NCBI RefSeq assembly: GCF_004088395.1 | Contig: NZ_CP035107.1 | Location: 945,001-1,009,000 of the forward strand | DNA length: 64,000 nt | Origin: Ornithobacterium rhinotracheale | Lineage (GTDB): Bacteria > Bacteroidota > Bacteroidia > Flavobacteriales > Weeksellaceae | Reading direction: 5' to 3' | Shown here: positions 35,850 to 44,588 of the stretch, in pieces | Position numbering within the stretch: position 1 is the first letter of the stretch | Layout of the letters: every line of letters begins with the position of its first letter | Position numbers and translations under genes: made by a program | The notes under the pieces: model-generated | Database searches by the model: none | Seen by the model: the letters and a program-made list of their open reading frames with translations, nothing else | Told to the model about the DNA's origin: nothing

Positions 35850-35880
35850 AAAATCTCCACAATTTGTGGAGATTTTTTAT
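35850..35880 (+). terminator. terminator after rclA-like gene
   Basis: Stem AAAATCTCCAC / GTGGAGATTTT with AATTT-type loop, followed by further T. 22 bp after the stop codon. Confidence 0.88.
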
Positions 35881-36073
35881 GCTTAAAAATATGGTTTTTG
35901 GGTGTTTTTATTTAAATGAAAAAGTTGTTTTTAGTTTTAAAAATTAAAAAAACATCAAAAATCGGTTTTTGGGGAATTGAATAAACTTTTAGACCAAAAC
36001 TTAAATGAAAAAAAATCGTGCGCTTAAGGCTCAAAAATTATGCCTTTGTTTTACATAAATCTAAAATTTAAAT

Positions 36074-36081
36074 TACCTTTG
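36074..36081 (+). promoter_or_regulatory. -7 element of asnS
   Basis: TACCTTTG, 20 bp ahead of the asnS ATG. No -33 TTG at the usual distance. The 190 bp between it and the previous terminator hold nothing recognisable. Confidence 0.5.
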
Positions 36082-36101
36082 TATTTATTAATCTTAAAAA
36101 A

Positions 36102-37550
36102 ATGACTAGATATTATATAAACGATTTGTTGAAAAAAGGAAAAGATGCTAATCACGAGGAGGTAATTGTGAAAGGATGGGTTCGCTCTTTTCGTAGCAAT
36201 CGTTTCATCTCGCTAAACGATGGAACAAGCCTTGGAAACATTCAAGTAGTGGTAGATTTTGAAAACTTTGACGAGGAATTGTTGAAGAAAATCAGTGTAG
36301 CTTCTTCGTTAAAAGTTACAGGAACTGTGGTAGAAAGTCAAGGAAAAGGTCAAGAAATAGAAGTTTTAGCCAAAAAAATTGAAGTGTATGGCGAAGTGAA
36401 TCCAGATGAGTTGCAAGAAACCATTCTTCAGCCAAAAAAACACTCGCTCGAAAAACTGAGAGAGCAAGCGCATTTAAGATTTAGAACCAATACTTTTGGA
36501 GCCATTATGCGCGTGCGCCACGCTCTGATGTTTGCCATTCACGATTATTTCAATCAAAAGGGCTTTTTCTATGTCAATACACCCATTATCACAGGCTCTG
36601 ATGCCGAGGGAGCGGGCGAAATGTTCACCGTAACCAATTTTACTTTGGGCGAAGAGCCTCGCGATGAAAACGGAGCGGTGGACTTTAAAGAAGATTTCTT
36701 TGCTAAGAAGACCAATCTCACCGTTTCTGGGCAGCTAGAAGCCGAAACCGCTGCAATGGGGCTGGGCAAGGTTTATACCTTTGGGCCTACATTTAGAGCC
36801 GAAAATTCCAATACCTCGCGCCACTTAGCCGAATTCTGGATGATTGAGCCAGAAGTAGCCTTCAATGATTTGGACGATAATATGGACTTGGCAGAGGATT
36901 TTATGAAATATGTAATCCGCTATGCAATAGATAATTGTAAGGAGGATTTGAAGTTCCTAGATGAAAGATATAAAAAGACACAGGAAGAAAAACCAAAAAA
37001 TGAGCGCGCAGAGCTTGGGCTAATAGAGCGCTTGGAGTATGTTTTAAACAATAAATTCGTGCGCCTAAGCTACACCGAGGCCATTGAAATTCTGAAAAAA
37101 TCAAAGCCAAATCAAAAGAAAAAATTCAAATACTTGATAGAAGAGTGGGGCGCTGATTTGCAATCAGAACACGAGCGCTATTTAGTGGAAAAACATTTTA
37201 AATCCCCCGTAATCCTCTTTGATTATCCCGCTAAAATCAAAGCCTTCTATATGCGCTTAAACGATGATAAGGAAACCGTGCGCGCTATGGATGTGCTCTT
37301 TCCAGGGATTGGCGAAATCATAGGCGGCTCGCAGAGAGAGGAGCGCCTAGATGTGCTGAAAGAAAAAATGCAAAAAATGGGCGTGAGTGAGGAAGAATTA
37401 TGGTGGTACCTAGATACGCGCCGCTTCGGAACCGTGCCACACAGCGGCTTCGGGCTAGGATTAGAGCGCTTGGTATTATTCGTAACGGGAATGACAAATA
37501 TTCGTGATGTAATACCTTTCCCACGAACCCCGAAAAATGCAGAGTTTTAA
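36102..37550 (+). CDS. asnS: asparaginyl-tRNA synthetase
   Basis: 482 residues, class IIb. N-terminal OB-fold anticodon-binding domain (about residues 18-100, [19 protein letters not shown]), then the class II catalytic core: motif 2 around [20 protein letters not shown] and motif 3 [16 protein letters not shown] followed by [12 protein letters not shown]. The [13 protein letters not shown] stretch distinguishes AsnRS from AspRS. Charges tRNA-Asn in the cytoplasm. It is followed by rpoN after 36 bp. Confidence 0.96.
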   Translation: MTRYYINDLLKKGKDANHEEVIVKGWVRSFRSNRFISLNDGTSLGNIQVVVDFENFDEELLKKISVASSLKVTGTVVESQGKGQEIEVLAKKIEVYGEVNPDELQETILQPKKHSLEKLREQAHLRFRTNTFGAIMRVRHALMFAIHDYFNQKGFFYVNTPIITGSDAEGAGEMFTVTNFTLGEEPRDENGAVDFKEDFFAKKTNLTVSGQLEAETAAMGLGKVYTFGPTFRAENSNTSRHLAEFWMIEPEVAFNDLDDNMDLAEDFMKYVIRYAIDNCKEDLKFLDERYKKTQEEKPKNERAELGLIERLEYVLNNKFVRLSYTEAIEILKKSKPNQKKKFKYLIEEWGADLQSEHERYLVEKHFKSPVILFDYPAKIKAFYMRLNDDKETVRAMDVLFPGIGEIIGGSQREERLDVLKEKMQKMGVSEEELWWYLDTRRFGTVPHSGFGLGLERLVLFVTGMTNIRDVIPFPRTPKNAEF

Positions 37551-37586
37551 TAAATTATTAAAAAAAAATAAGCGATTTGAAGCTAT

Positions 37587-39074
37587 ATGCTTAAACAAGA
37601 ATTACAACAAAAATTACAACAAAAACTATCTCCGCAGCAGATTAGGCTAATGAAGCTTGTGCAATTGCCCACCGTGGCATTTGAGCAGCGCGTGAAGGAG
37701 GAGCTGGAGGAAAATCCTGCCTTGGACGACCGCGATACGCACGAGAATGATGACCTCTTTGGCGATGGGGCTGGCGATGTGTATCAGGATAATTACGAGG
37801 ATTCGTATGATGATGAGAACCCCAATTCGCTTGACCAAGTGGACATTAATGTAGATGAGTACCTCAGCGATGATGAGTACCCCTCATATAAATCATACAC
37901 CAACAATTATAGTAGCGATGATGAGGAGCGTAAAGTACCTTATGCACAAGGAGCTAGCTTTTATGATTATTTAAAAGACCAATTGCACACTTTTAATCTG
38001 AATGAAGAGCAGCAAAATTTAGCTGATTTCCTCATCGGAAATTTAGACGAAGATGGCTACCTGCGCCGAGAAGTTAAATCCATTGTAGATGATTTAGCTT
38101 TTACGCAAAACATTTACACCTCGACCGAGGAACTTATCAATTTGCTAGAAAATTATGTGCAAAAGTTAAGCCCCACAGGCGTGGGCGCCAGAAATTTGCA
38201 AGAATGCCTCCTGCTACAATTAAAACAAAAGGAGCAAACACCAAGTGTGGAGCTGGCAGAGGATTTAATCACCAATTCGTTTGAAGCCTTTGCCAAGAGG
38301 CATTATAAGAAGATTCTCAAAAAACACGAGATTTCCGAAGAAGAGCTAAAACACGCCATTGAGGAAGTGGAACACCTTAACCCCAAGCCGGGGAAAGCTT
38401 TTAGCGGAAACACCAAAATCGTGGAGCACATTGTACCAGATTTCACCATCAGAATTATAAATGGCGATTTGGAATTAACGCTTAATGGAAGAAATGCCCC
38501 ACAATTACACATTTCGCGCGAATACTCTGAAATGTTTGATACTTATAAAAAAACAGAAAATAAATCGCCAGAGCAGAAAAAAGCCGTACTCTTTGTTAAG
38601 CAAAAATTAGATGCCGCCAAATGGTTTATCGAGGCAATCCAGCAGAGGCAAAATACGCTTATGGCAACGATGACCGCCATTATGGAATACCAGAGAGATT
38701 ATTTCCTATCGGGCGATGAAACAGATATTAAGCCAATGATTTTGAAAGATATAGCTGAAATCATAGGAATGGATATTTCCACCGTTTCTCGTGTGGCAAA
38801 TAGCAAGTATGTAAGCACTCCGTACGGAACTTTTTTAATCAAAGACCTATTTTCCGAGTCGATGACTAATGATGACGGCGAGGAAGTATCTACCCGAGAG
38901 ATTAAAAAAATCCTGCAAGACATAGTGGGCAGCGAAAATAAGCGCAAACCTCTCACAGACGAGAGCTTGGCAAAGCACCTTAAAGAAAAAGGATACAGCA
39001 TAGCGCGCCGCACCGTGGCAAAATATCGCGAGCAGCTCAATATTCCTGTGGCGAGATTAAGGAAGGAAATTTGA
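37587..39074 (+). CDS. rpoN: RNA polymerase sigma-54 factor
   Basis: 495 residues. Glutamine-rich region I (KQELQQKLQQKLSPQQIRLM, residues 3-22), a long acidic region II (about 45-115), a core-binding domain, a helix-turn-helix (DISTVSRVANSKYVST) and the RpoN box ARRTVAKYR at about 473-481, which contacts the -24 promoter element. Directs transcription that depends on AAA+ enhancer-binding proteins; none is encoded in the window. The spacing to asnS suggests co-transcription. Confidence 0.96.
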   Translation: MLKQELQQKLQQKLSPQQIRLMKLVQLPTVAFEQRVKEELEENPALDDRDTHENDDLFGDGAGDVYQDNYEDSYDDENPNSLDQVDINVDEYLSDDEYPSYKSYTNNYSSDDEERKVPYAQGASFYDYLKDQLHTFNLNEEQQNLADFLIGNLDEDGYLRREVKSIVDDLAFTQNIYTSTEELINLLENYVQKLSPTGVGARNLQECLLLQLKQKEQTPSVELAEDLITNSFEAFAKRHYKKILKKHEISEEELKHAIEEVEHLNPKPGKAFSGNTKIVEHIVPDFTIRIINGDLELTLNGRNAPQLHISREYSEMFDTYKKTENKSPEQKKAVLFVKQKLDAAKWFIEAIQQRQNTLMATMTAIMEYQRDYFLSGDETDIKPMILKDIAEIIGMDISTVSRVANSKYVSTPYGTFLIKDLFSESMTNDDGEEVSTREIKKILQDIVGSENKRKPLTDESLAKHLKEKGYSIARRTVAKYREQLNIPVARLRKEI

Positions 39075-39086
39075 GAAATTATCCAA

Positions 39087-39124
39087 AAAAGCTTTTCAGG
39101 CAAAGGGACTGAAAAGCTTTTTTT
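39087..39124 (+). terminator. terminator after rpoN
   Basis: 13-bp stem AAAAGCTTTTCAG / CTGAAAAGCTTTT with a 9-nt loop, followed by T residues. Confidence 0.9.
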
Positions 39125-39204
39125 CTTTAAAAATAGGCTCTTAAAGCCCCTAAATTATGCGAAAATCAAAAAAATAAAATTTCGTTTTTCTAAACTTAAA
39201 ATTG

Positions 39205-39212
39205 TAATTTTG
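39205..39212 (+). promoter_or_regulatory. -7 element of lysS
   Basis: TAATTTTG, 28 bp ahead of the lysS ATG; a weak TTCG (39181-39184) lies at the -33 distance. Confidence 0.5.
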
Positions 39213-39240
39213 CACATTCAGAACTTAAATCAAATATAAA

Positions 39241-40932
39241 ATGGCATTATCTGAACAGGAACAAATACGCCGAGAAAAATTACAACAAATCAGAAATCTG
39301 GGTATAGACCCCTATCCCGCACAAGGATACGATGTAACTGATACCACTACCTCTGCCAAAGAGAACTTTGAGGAGGGAAAAAAAGTAAGGCTTGCAGGCC
39401 GATTGATGGCGCGCCGCATTCAAGGAAAAGCCTCTTTTGCCGAGTTGCAAGATGCCGAGGGGAGAATTCAGATTTATTTTAACAGAGATGAAATTTGCCC
39501 AGAAGAGGATAAGACTAAATACAACGAATTATATAAAAAATTACTAGATATAGGTGATTTTGTGGGGATTGAGGGAGAATTATTTAAAACCCAAGTAGGC
39601 GAAAAAACGGTGATGGTGAAGGATTTTACCCTCCTGAGCAAATCGCTAAAACCCCTTCCGCTGCCCAAAACTGATGCCGAGGGCAATGTACACGATGGTT
39701 TCACAGACCCCGAAATGCGCTATCGCCAGCGTTATGCTGATTTAGTGGTGAATCCGCATGTGAAGGAAATTTTTAATAAACGCTCGCGCCTTTTCACCGC
39801 AATGCGAAATTTCTTCAATGATAGAGGATACTTTGAGGTAGAAACTCCAATCTTGCAGCCAATCCCAGGGGGCGCGGCCGCACGCCCATTTGTAACGCAG
39901 CACAATGCGCTGAACATTCCGCTGTATATGAGAATTGCCAATGAGCTTTATCTTAAAAGGCTAATCGTAGGCGGATTTGATGGCGTGTATGAATTTTCCA
40001 AAAATTTTAGAAATGAAGGAATGGACAGAACCCACAATCCGGAATTCACCGCAATGGAGATTTATGTAGCTTATAAAGACTACAATTGGATGATGGATTT
40101 CACCGAAAAGCTAATCGAGCACTGCGCCATCGCCGTAAATGGCACTACCAAAGCCACCTTTGGCGAGCACGAAATAGATTTTAAAGCACCTTACAAGCGT
40201 GTAACTATGCGCGATTCCATCTTGGAATTCACAGGATTCGATATCTTAGGCAAATCAGAGGAAGAATTAAGAGAAGCCGCTCAATCAATGGGCATCGAGG
40301 TAGATGAAACGATGGGGAAAGGAAAGCTAATTGATGAAATCTTTGGCGAGAAATGTGAAGGAAATTATATTCAGCCAACTTTCATTACCGATTATCCTAA
40401 AGAAATGTCTCCGCTTACTAAAATGCATAGAGACAATCCATCGCTTACTGAGCGTTTTGAATTAATGGTGTGCGGTAAAGAAATTGCCAACGCTTATTCC
40501 GAGTTGAACGACCCAATCGACCAAAGAGAAAGATTTGAAGAACAATTAAAACTTTCTGAAAAAGGAGACGACGAGGCAATGTTCATAGACCAAGATTTCT
40601 TGCGTGCACTAGAATACGGAATGCCACCTACTGCAGGTTTAGGAATCGGAATGGATCGACTTGTGATGTTCTTGACCAATCAGCAATCAATCCAAGAAGT
40701 GTTGTTCTTCCCGCAAATGAAACCAGAGAAAAAAACACCAAGCTTTGAATTGACGGAGGAGGAAAAGGCAATCCTTGCCCTATTGAGCGAGGAGCCAAGA
40801 CCACTCTCTGAAGTAAAAGACCAAGCTGGACTTTCTGGTAAAAAATGGGATAAATCAACCAAGAATTTAGCCAAGAATAAAGTGATTAAAATTGAAAATG
40901 TAAACGATGTTTTATCCATCCAATTGATTTAA
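39241..40932 (+). CDS. lysS: lysyl-tRNA synthetase, class II
   Basis: 563 residues, about 60 more than E. coli LysS. OB-fold domain (about residues 50-150, VRLAGRLMARRIQGKASFAE), motif 1/2 region with IPGGAAARPFVTQHNALNIP and FRNEGMDRTHNPEFT, motif 3 GLGIGMDRLVMFLTNQQSIQ. The C-terminal extension (about 500-563: EEKAILALLSEEPRPLSE...) looks like a small winged-helix domain common in Bacteroidota LysS. Charges tRNA-Lys. Confidence 0.96.
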   Translation: MALSEQEQIRREKLQQIRNLGIDPYPAQGYDVTDTTTSAKENFEEGKKVRLAGRLMARRIQGKASFAELQDAEGRIQIYFNRDEICPEEDKTKYNELYKKLLDIGDFVGIEGELFKTQVGEKTVMVKDFTLLSKSLKPLPLPKTDAEGNVHDGFTDPEMRYRQRYADLVVNPHVKEIFNKRSRLFTAMRNFFNDRGYFEVETPILQPIPGGAAARPFVTQHNALNIPLYMRIANELYLKRLIVGGFDGVYEFSKNFRNEGMDRTHNPEFTAMEIYVAYKDYNWMMDFTEKLIEHCAIAVNGTTKATFGEHEIDFKAPYKRVTMRDSILEFTGFDILGKSEEELREAAQSMGIEVDETMGKGKLIDEIFGEKCEGNYIQPTFITDYPKEMSPLTKMHRDNPSLTERFELMVCGKEIANAYSELNDPIDQRERFEEQLKLSEKGDDEAMFIDQDFLRALEYGMPPTAGLGIGMDRLVMFLTNQQSIQEVLFFPQMKPEKKTPSFELTEEEKAILALLSEEPRPLSEVKDQAGLSGKKWDKSTKNLAKNKVIKIENVNDVLSIQLI

Positions 40933-41017
40933 AGATTTTAATAAGGATCATAAAATAAAATGTACAAAAGATAGAGATAGAAAAAAAAAACTAAAAAACG
41001 GCTTAAATAAAGGAATT

Positions 41018-41042
41018 GCGGGCGATTTGCCTGCTTTTTTTT
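41018..41042 (+). terminator. terminator downstream of lysS
   Basis: Hairpin GCGGGC-GATTT-GCCTGC followed by nine T, 85 bp past the lysS stop. The next 170 bp up to the phage fragment hold nothing recognisable. Confidence 0.8.
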
Positions 41043-41210
41043 TGAACGAAATGTACATTAATTGCGATTAAAATGATTTATATATTGCTACTTAATTGAG
41101 AATAACCCCTAAAAGCCTTTAAATACGCTGTTTAGAAAGTACAACAAGTAAAAAACGATATGAAAAAATCCGCTTAAAATTATTGCAGTTGTGGCGTATT
41201 CTTATACCGA

Positions 41211-42290
41211 TTGAATATAAAAGTGCAAGAAAAACACTCCTACAAAGCTAGAGAGGTACTCAAAAATAATGTCTGGAAATTCTCTGTGGCTAAGAATTAT
41301 AACGATTGCATTGCTTTAAGCAACTTATTGGTTAGAAAAAATGGCAGCATTCGCCCATGGCATGAGTTCAAGCGTGAGGCAATGAAAATTGTAGGGCGTT
41401 CCAACCGATACCTCAAAACGGAATATGACACCATTGTAGCCGGTGCCATGATGAGCCGTAAGTGGCAGGAGATACAAAGAGACAAGCATTTATTCCCCTT
41501 TGTGCAGTTTAAAGTTACCATGGACGACCACACCTCCGAAATTTGCACCCCACTAAGTAATGTTATCGTACAGGTAGATGATCCGTTTTTGCAGCATTAT
41601 TTTCCGCCTAATCACTTCAACTGCCGTACCGATGTAATTAAGCTACGAAATGCCACACCAACGCCACAGCATTTGTTGCCGTATATTGATATTCCCATTG
41701 CGTTTTTAAACAATGTGGGAGCCACTGGCGAAATATTTACAGAAGAAAACAGCTATATTGAAAACACGCCAAAGCTATTAACCCGAGAGCTAGAATATAC
41801 AAATCTGGACGGAGTAGAAGTGTCTACGCTGGCAAAGAAATACACTACCTCCGAAAATGAAATGCCAAGGGTGGAGCGTGAGTATCAAAATAGGCTAATT
41901 GTAGCCAAAGCACTAAAAAATTATCTTGACGCAAAGGTTAGGGTTTTGCCAGAGATATTACCCAATCATTGGGCGTATGATTACCATTTTGAGGGAGTTC
42001 CAAATTATGGCAAAGTGCCAGATTTAAAAATAGATGAAGACTTTTGGGAAATGGAAAGCTATGAAAACAAATTTAAGATAGGAAAGCTTAGCCAAATGAT
42101 TAAACACGGGCAGGAGCAATCAGATTTTGTTGTTATAAAATTAAATCATCATATAGACACTAGGAGAATATTAAATCAGTTAGAGAAATTGAAAACAAAA
42201 AATGATTTTGAATTTAAAGCAAGTAGAATTTTATTTATATCTGTTGAGGGGAAAGTTATTATTGATTACAAAAAAAAACCGCTCCAATAA
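41211..42290 (+). CDS. MuF head protein fragment with C-terminal nuclease-like toxin domain (toxin D)
   Basis: 359 codons from a TTG; the frame is closed by a stop 12 codons upstream, so the MuF N-terminus is missing and expression is uncertain. Residues about 1-145 are MuF-type (FKREAMKIVGRSNRYLKTEY; HTSEICTPLSN; HYFPPNHFNCRTDVIKL). The linker ends near residue 205. The C-terminal domain contains VPDLKIDEDFWEMESYEN, KLSQMIKHGQEQSDFVVIKL and ILFISVEGKVIIDYKK, a pattern of the restriction-endonuclease-like tRNase domains of CdiA-type toxins. It differs from toxins A-C. No protein immunity gene follows; a minus-strand structured unit ends inside its stop codon. Confidence 0.72.
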   Translation: MNIKVQEKHSYKAREVLKNNVWKFSVAKNYNDCIALSNLLVRKNGSIRPWHEFKREAMKIVGRSNRYLKTEYDTIVAGAMMSRKWQEIQRDKHLFPFVQFKVTMDDHTSEICTPLSNVIVQVDDPFLQHYFPPNHFNCRTDVIKLRNATPTPQHLLPYIDIPIAFLNNVGATGEIFTEENSYIENTPKLLTRELEYTNLDGVEVSTLAKKYTTSENEMPRVEREYQNRLIVAKALKNYLDAKVRVLPEILPNHWAYDYHFEGVPNYGKVPDLKIDEDFWEMESYENKFKIGKLSQMIKHGQEQSDFVVIKLNHHIDTRRILNQLEKLKTKNDFEFKASRILFISVEGKVIIDYKKKPLQ

Positions 42291-42366
42291 AGTTGATTTA
42301 TTGGAGCGTGCGCCTCACAATTTGTGAGGGGTGTCAGGGTTGTTACCCCCCGACACTGCAAATATA
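42270..42366 (-). ncRNA. candidate small structured RNA behind toxin D
   Basis: Minus-strand order: TATATTTG (42366-42359); 3 nt later hairpin 1, GTGTC..GGGT/ACCC..GACAC (42356-42331); hairpin 2, CCTCACAA/TTGTGAGG (42329-42313); then a perfect 12-bp terminator stem (42308-42297 / 42291-42280) followed by GG and nine T. The terminator spans the stop codon of toxin D. The RNA would be about 85 nt and has no reading frame. The T run exists only in the minus direction, so it is not a terminator for the toxin gene. Confidence 0.6.
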
Positions 42367-42407
42367 CAAAAAATATTTAAACACCATCTAAAAAGCATTT
42401 AAATATA

Positions 42408-42929
42408 ATGACAGCAGAAGAATATTTTAATAAGCTACAAAACCAAATGGCGCAAACATTGCGTGAGCTTCCGCCCATTATTGGGGAGGAAGCGGTACAT
42501 TTCGCACAGGATAATTTCGACAAACAAGCCTATAACGGAGAGCCTTGGCAACCGCGTAAAAACCCCACTAAATGGGGTAAAAAAGACGAGGAGGGGCGCG
42601 CGTTACTTGTTAAAACTGGAAAGCTAAGGCGCAGTGTACGCGTCGGCTACATAGACGAGGAAAAAGTAACCGTAGTCGCCGGAGGGGCTGATGTGCCTTA
42701 TGCTAAGGCTCACAACGAGGGCTTTCGTGGCATTGTAGAGCAAAATGTATCTCCGCACCTTAGAAAGGGCAAAAAAGGAAAAGACATTTATGTAAAAGAG
42801 CATAAAAGGACTATTTTTCAAAATATACCCAAACGCCAATTCATCGGAGACGAGGCAAGCTCTCCGGAACTTGCTCACAGAATTAAACAAGTAACCATTG
42901 AACACATTAAAAAATCATTTAAACCATGA
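42408..42929 (+). CDS. phage virion morphogenesis protein (Mu gpG / HK97 gp10-like)
   Basis: 173 residues. HFAQDNFDKQAYNGEPWQPR, then LLVKTGKLRRSVRV, DVPYAKAHNEGFRGIVEQNV and a C-terminal IPKRQFIGDE, all typical of the phage virion morphogenesis family. It follows MuF-toxin D and overlaps the next gene by 4 bp. The 45 bp in front of its ATG are conserved with those in front of the paralog at 17176. Confidence 0.85.
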   Translation: MTAEEYFNKLQNQMAQTLRELPPIIGEEAVHFAQDNFDKQAYNGEPWQPRKNPTKWGKKDEEGRALLVKTGKLRRSVRVGYIDEEKVTVVAGGADVPYAKAHNEGFRGIVEQNVSPHLRKGKKGKDIYVKEHKRTIFQNIPKRQFIGDEASSPELAHRIKQVTIEHIKKSFKP

Positions 42930-43198
42930 AAAAACTCTATTTAAAACTCTTTGAAATGCTAAGAGAAATCCCAGAAATTAAATACATTGATTTAAACTAT
43001 GGGCAACTATTCGAGAGCAAACCACCGCTTGATTATCCCGCTGTATTGATTGGAATTAACATTATAAGTTCCGACGACTTTCATAATGTATTCCAGCAAA
43101 TAAACGCTGATTTCACGCTTACCATTGTAGATAAGCACTGGGATACGGACTCGCTAACCGAGGACGAGCGCAGAGAACCTGAAACGATTTCTGGGTGA
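42926..43198 (+). pseudogene. phage tail terminator-like protein, 3'-truncated
   Basis: 90 codons: MKKLYLKLFEMLREIPEIKY ... LDYPAVLIGINIISSDDF ... FTLTIVDKHWDTDSL. It overlaps the preceding gene by 4 bp (ATGA). The last residues (RREPETISG) do not fit, and the frame ends abruptly, so the phage DNA probably stops near 43180. Related in layout to the fragment at 17703. Confidence 0.6.
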
Positions 43199-43279
43199 AA
43201 AAGCTGTGGAAGTTTGTGCAGTGTCATTTCTGAAATTAATTCGGAATCTCTGTGCATCGTTTAGAACAAAAAGCACAAA

Positions 43280-43311
43280 AAAACAGAAGAAAAATTAATT
43301 TCTTCTGTTTT
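43280..43311. terminator. terminator after fabG
   Basis: 13-bp stem AAAACAGAAGAAA / TTTCTTCTGTTTT with a 6-nt loop. T runs on both sides make it usable in both directions. Confidence 0.88.
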
Positions 43312-43333
43312 TAAATTGTTTTTATTCAAATTT

Positions 43334-44071
43334 TTAAGTATGCATTCCGCCATCAACACTAAGCACTTGCCCTGTAACATAGCTCGAAAGTTCTGATCCT
43401 AAATACAAACAAGCATTGGCGATATCTTCTGGTGTTCCGCCACGACGAAGTGGAATGTTTTTTCGCCATTCTTCTACCACTTTTTCGTCCAATTTTGCAG
43501 TCATTTCCGTTTCGATAAAACCTGGTGCAATGGCGTTGCAACGGATATTTCTAGAGCCTAGCTCGAGTGCCACGGATTTAGTAAAACCCAAAAGCCCAGC
43601 CTTAGAAGCTGCATAATTAGATTGTCCTGCATTCCCTTGTAATCCTACCACCGAACTCATATTGATGATGGAACCACTGCGTTGTTTCAACATGGAGCGC
43701 AAAACGGCTTTGGTGAGGTTAAAGGCAGAATCTAAATTCACTTTGATTACTTTTTCCCAATCCTGGTAGCTCATACGCATCAATAAGTTATCTTTAGTGA
43801 TTCCAGCGTTGTTTACCACGATATCGATTTGTCCAAAAGCTTCAAGCACTTGGTTTACCAATTCTTGTGCTGCATCAAAGTCCGATGCATCTGATTGAAA
43901 GCCTTTTACGCTTTCGCCATATTTTTCTTCTAGTGCTTGGGCGGCTTCTGCAGAAGAGGCGTAAGTAAAGGCAACTTTGGCTCCATTTTCTACAAATTTC
44001 TCAAGAATTCCCTTGCCTATTCCGCGTGTACCTCCCGTTACAATCGCTACTTTTCCTTTTAATAATTCCAT
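43334..44071 (-). CDS. fabG: 3-oxoacyl-[acyl-carrier-protein] reductase
   Basis: 245 residues, classical short-chain dehydrogenase. NADPH-binding TGGTRGIGKGI (residues about 12-22), VNNAG, catalytic Ser in INMSSVVG (about 139) and YAASKAG (Tyr and Lys about 152-156). The C-terminal ITGQ/LSVDGGM-type end (YVTGQVLSVDGGMHT) is that of FabG. Reduces beta-ketoacyl-ACP in fatty acid elongation. A TACATTTG -7 element lies 26 bp ahead of the ATG (44104-44097 on the minus strand). Confidence 0.92.
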   Translation of the reverse strand: MELLKGKVAIVTGGTRGIGKGILEKFVENGAKVAFTYASSAEAAQALEEKYGESVKGFQSDASDFDAAQELVNQVLEAFGQIDIVVNNAGITKDNLLMRMSYQDWEKVIKVNLDSAFNLTKAVLRSMLKQRSGSIINMSSVVGLQGNAGQSNYAASKAGLLGFTKSVALELGSRNIRCNAIAPGFIETEMTAKLDEKVVEEWRKNIPLRRGGTPEDIANACLYLGSELSSYVTGQVLSVDGGMHT

Positions 44072-44096
44072 TTTTTACGATTTATTTCGATAGAAA

Positions 44097-44104
44097 CAAA
44101 TGTA
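44097..44104 (-). promoter_or_regulatory. -7 element of fabG
   Basis: Minus strand TACATTTG, 26 bp upstream of the start codon. Confidence 0.5.
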
Positions 44105-44169
44105 TAAATTTTAATTTTTTTAACCAAAACAACTTTTAAGTCGTGGAGAATACTTAATCCGATTTTTCT

Positions 44170-44421
44170 TTATTGAAAGCATAATGGATCATAGTTTTCA
44201 TAAAGCACATTTCCATAATATAGATTAATGTAATCATCATCTGTGAGAGTGGGATCGTGCAATTTCAACCGCTCAATTAAGTTTGGGTAGTAGCTTGAGG
44301 AATTTTCATCTTGAATTTTAGCTTTTATGCTATCAAAATCTATATTTGAAATCTTCTGTGCATAAAATGTTGTGGGTAGCATAAGCAATGCAAAAACGAG
44401 AAGTGAAGCAAATATTTTCAT
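44170..44421 (-). CDS. small secreted protein, DUF4919-like N-terminal part
   Basis: 83 residues. A signal peptide (MKIFASLLVFALLMLPTTFYAQ) is followed by a short domain: YYPNLIERLKLHDPTLTDDD, then YINLYYGNVLYENYDP. The LT-DDY--LYYG pattern is that of DUF4919 proteins of Bacteroidota, which are usually over 200 residues, so this gene is probably truncated at the 3' end. It lies just upstream of fabG on the same strand. The function is unknown. Confidence 0.55.
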   Translation of the reverse strand: MKIFASLLVFALLMLPTTFYAQKISNIDFDSIKAKIQDENSSSYYPNLIERLKLHDPTLTDDDYINLYYGNVLYENYDPLCFQ

Positions 44422-44517
44422 ACTCTAAATTGATTTTATTTGAAATGATTAAGTAAATTTAAATAAAAAATATTTAAAGTAAAATTTTATAACAAAAATC
44501 ATATAAAAAAATTTCAT

Positions 44518-44525
44518 TACATTTG
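44518..44525 (+). promoter_or_regulatory. -7 element of the symporter gene
   Basis: TACATTTG. It lies over the TTG at 44523, so translation must begin downstream at 44589. Confidence 0.55.
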
Positions 44526-44588
44526 TCTGAATTCAGTAGAAAATCATACTGCTTTTACTACAAAAATATTTATCACTTTTTATTGAAT

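Larger units (their letters stand above)
41211..43198 (+). mobile_element. second Mu-like prophage fragment (MuF-toxin, gp10, tail terminator-like)
   Basis: Three phage genes in normal order between lysS and fabG, with both sides cut off. Mu-like transposable phages insert almost anywhere, which explains the position between housekeeping genes. The gene order equals that at 15799-17876, but the toxin and the protein sequences differ clearly, so this is a different phage or a divergent copy. Confidence 0.75.
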
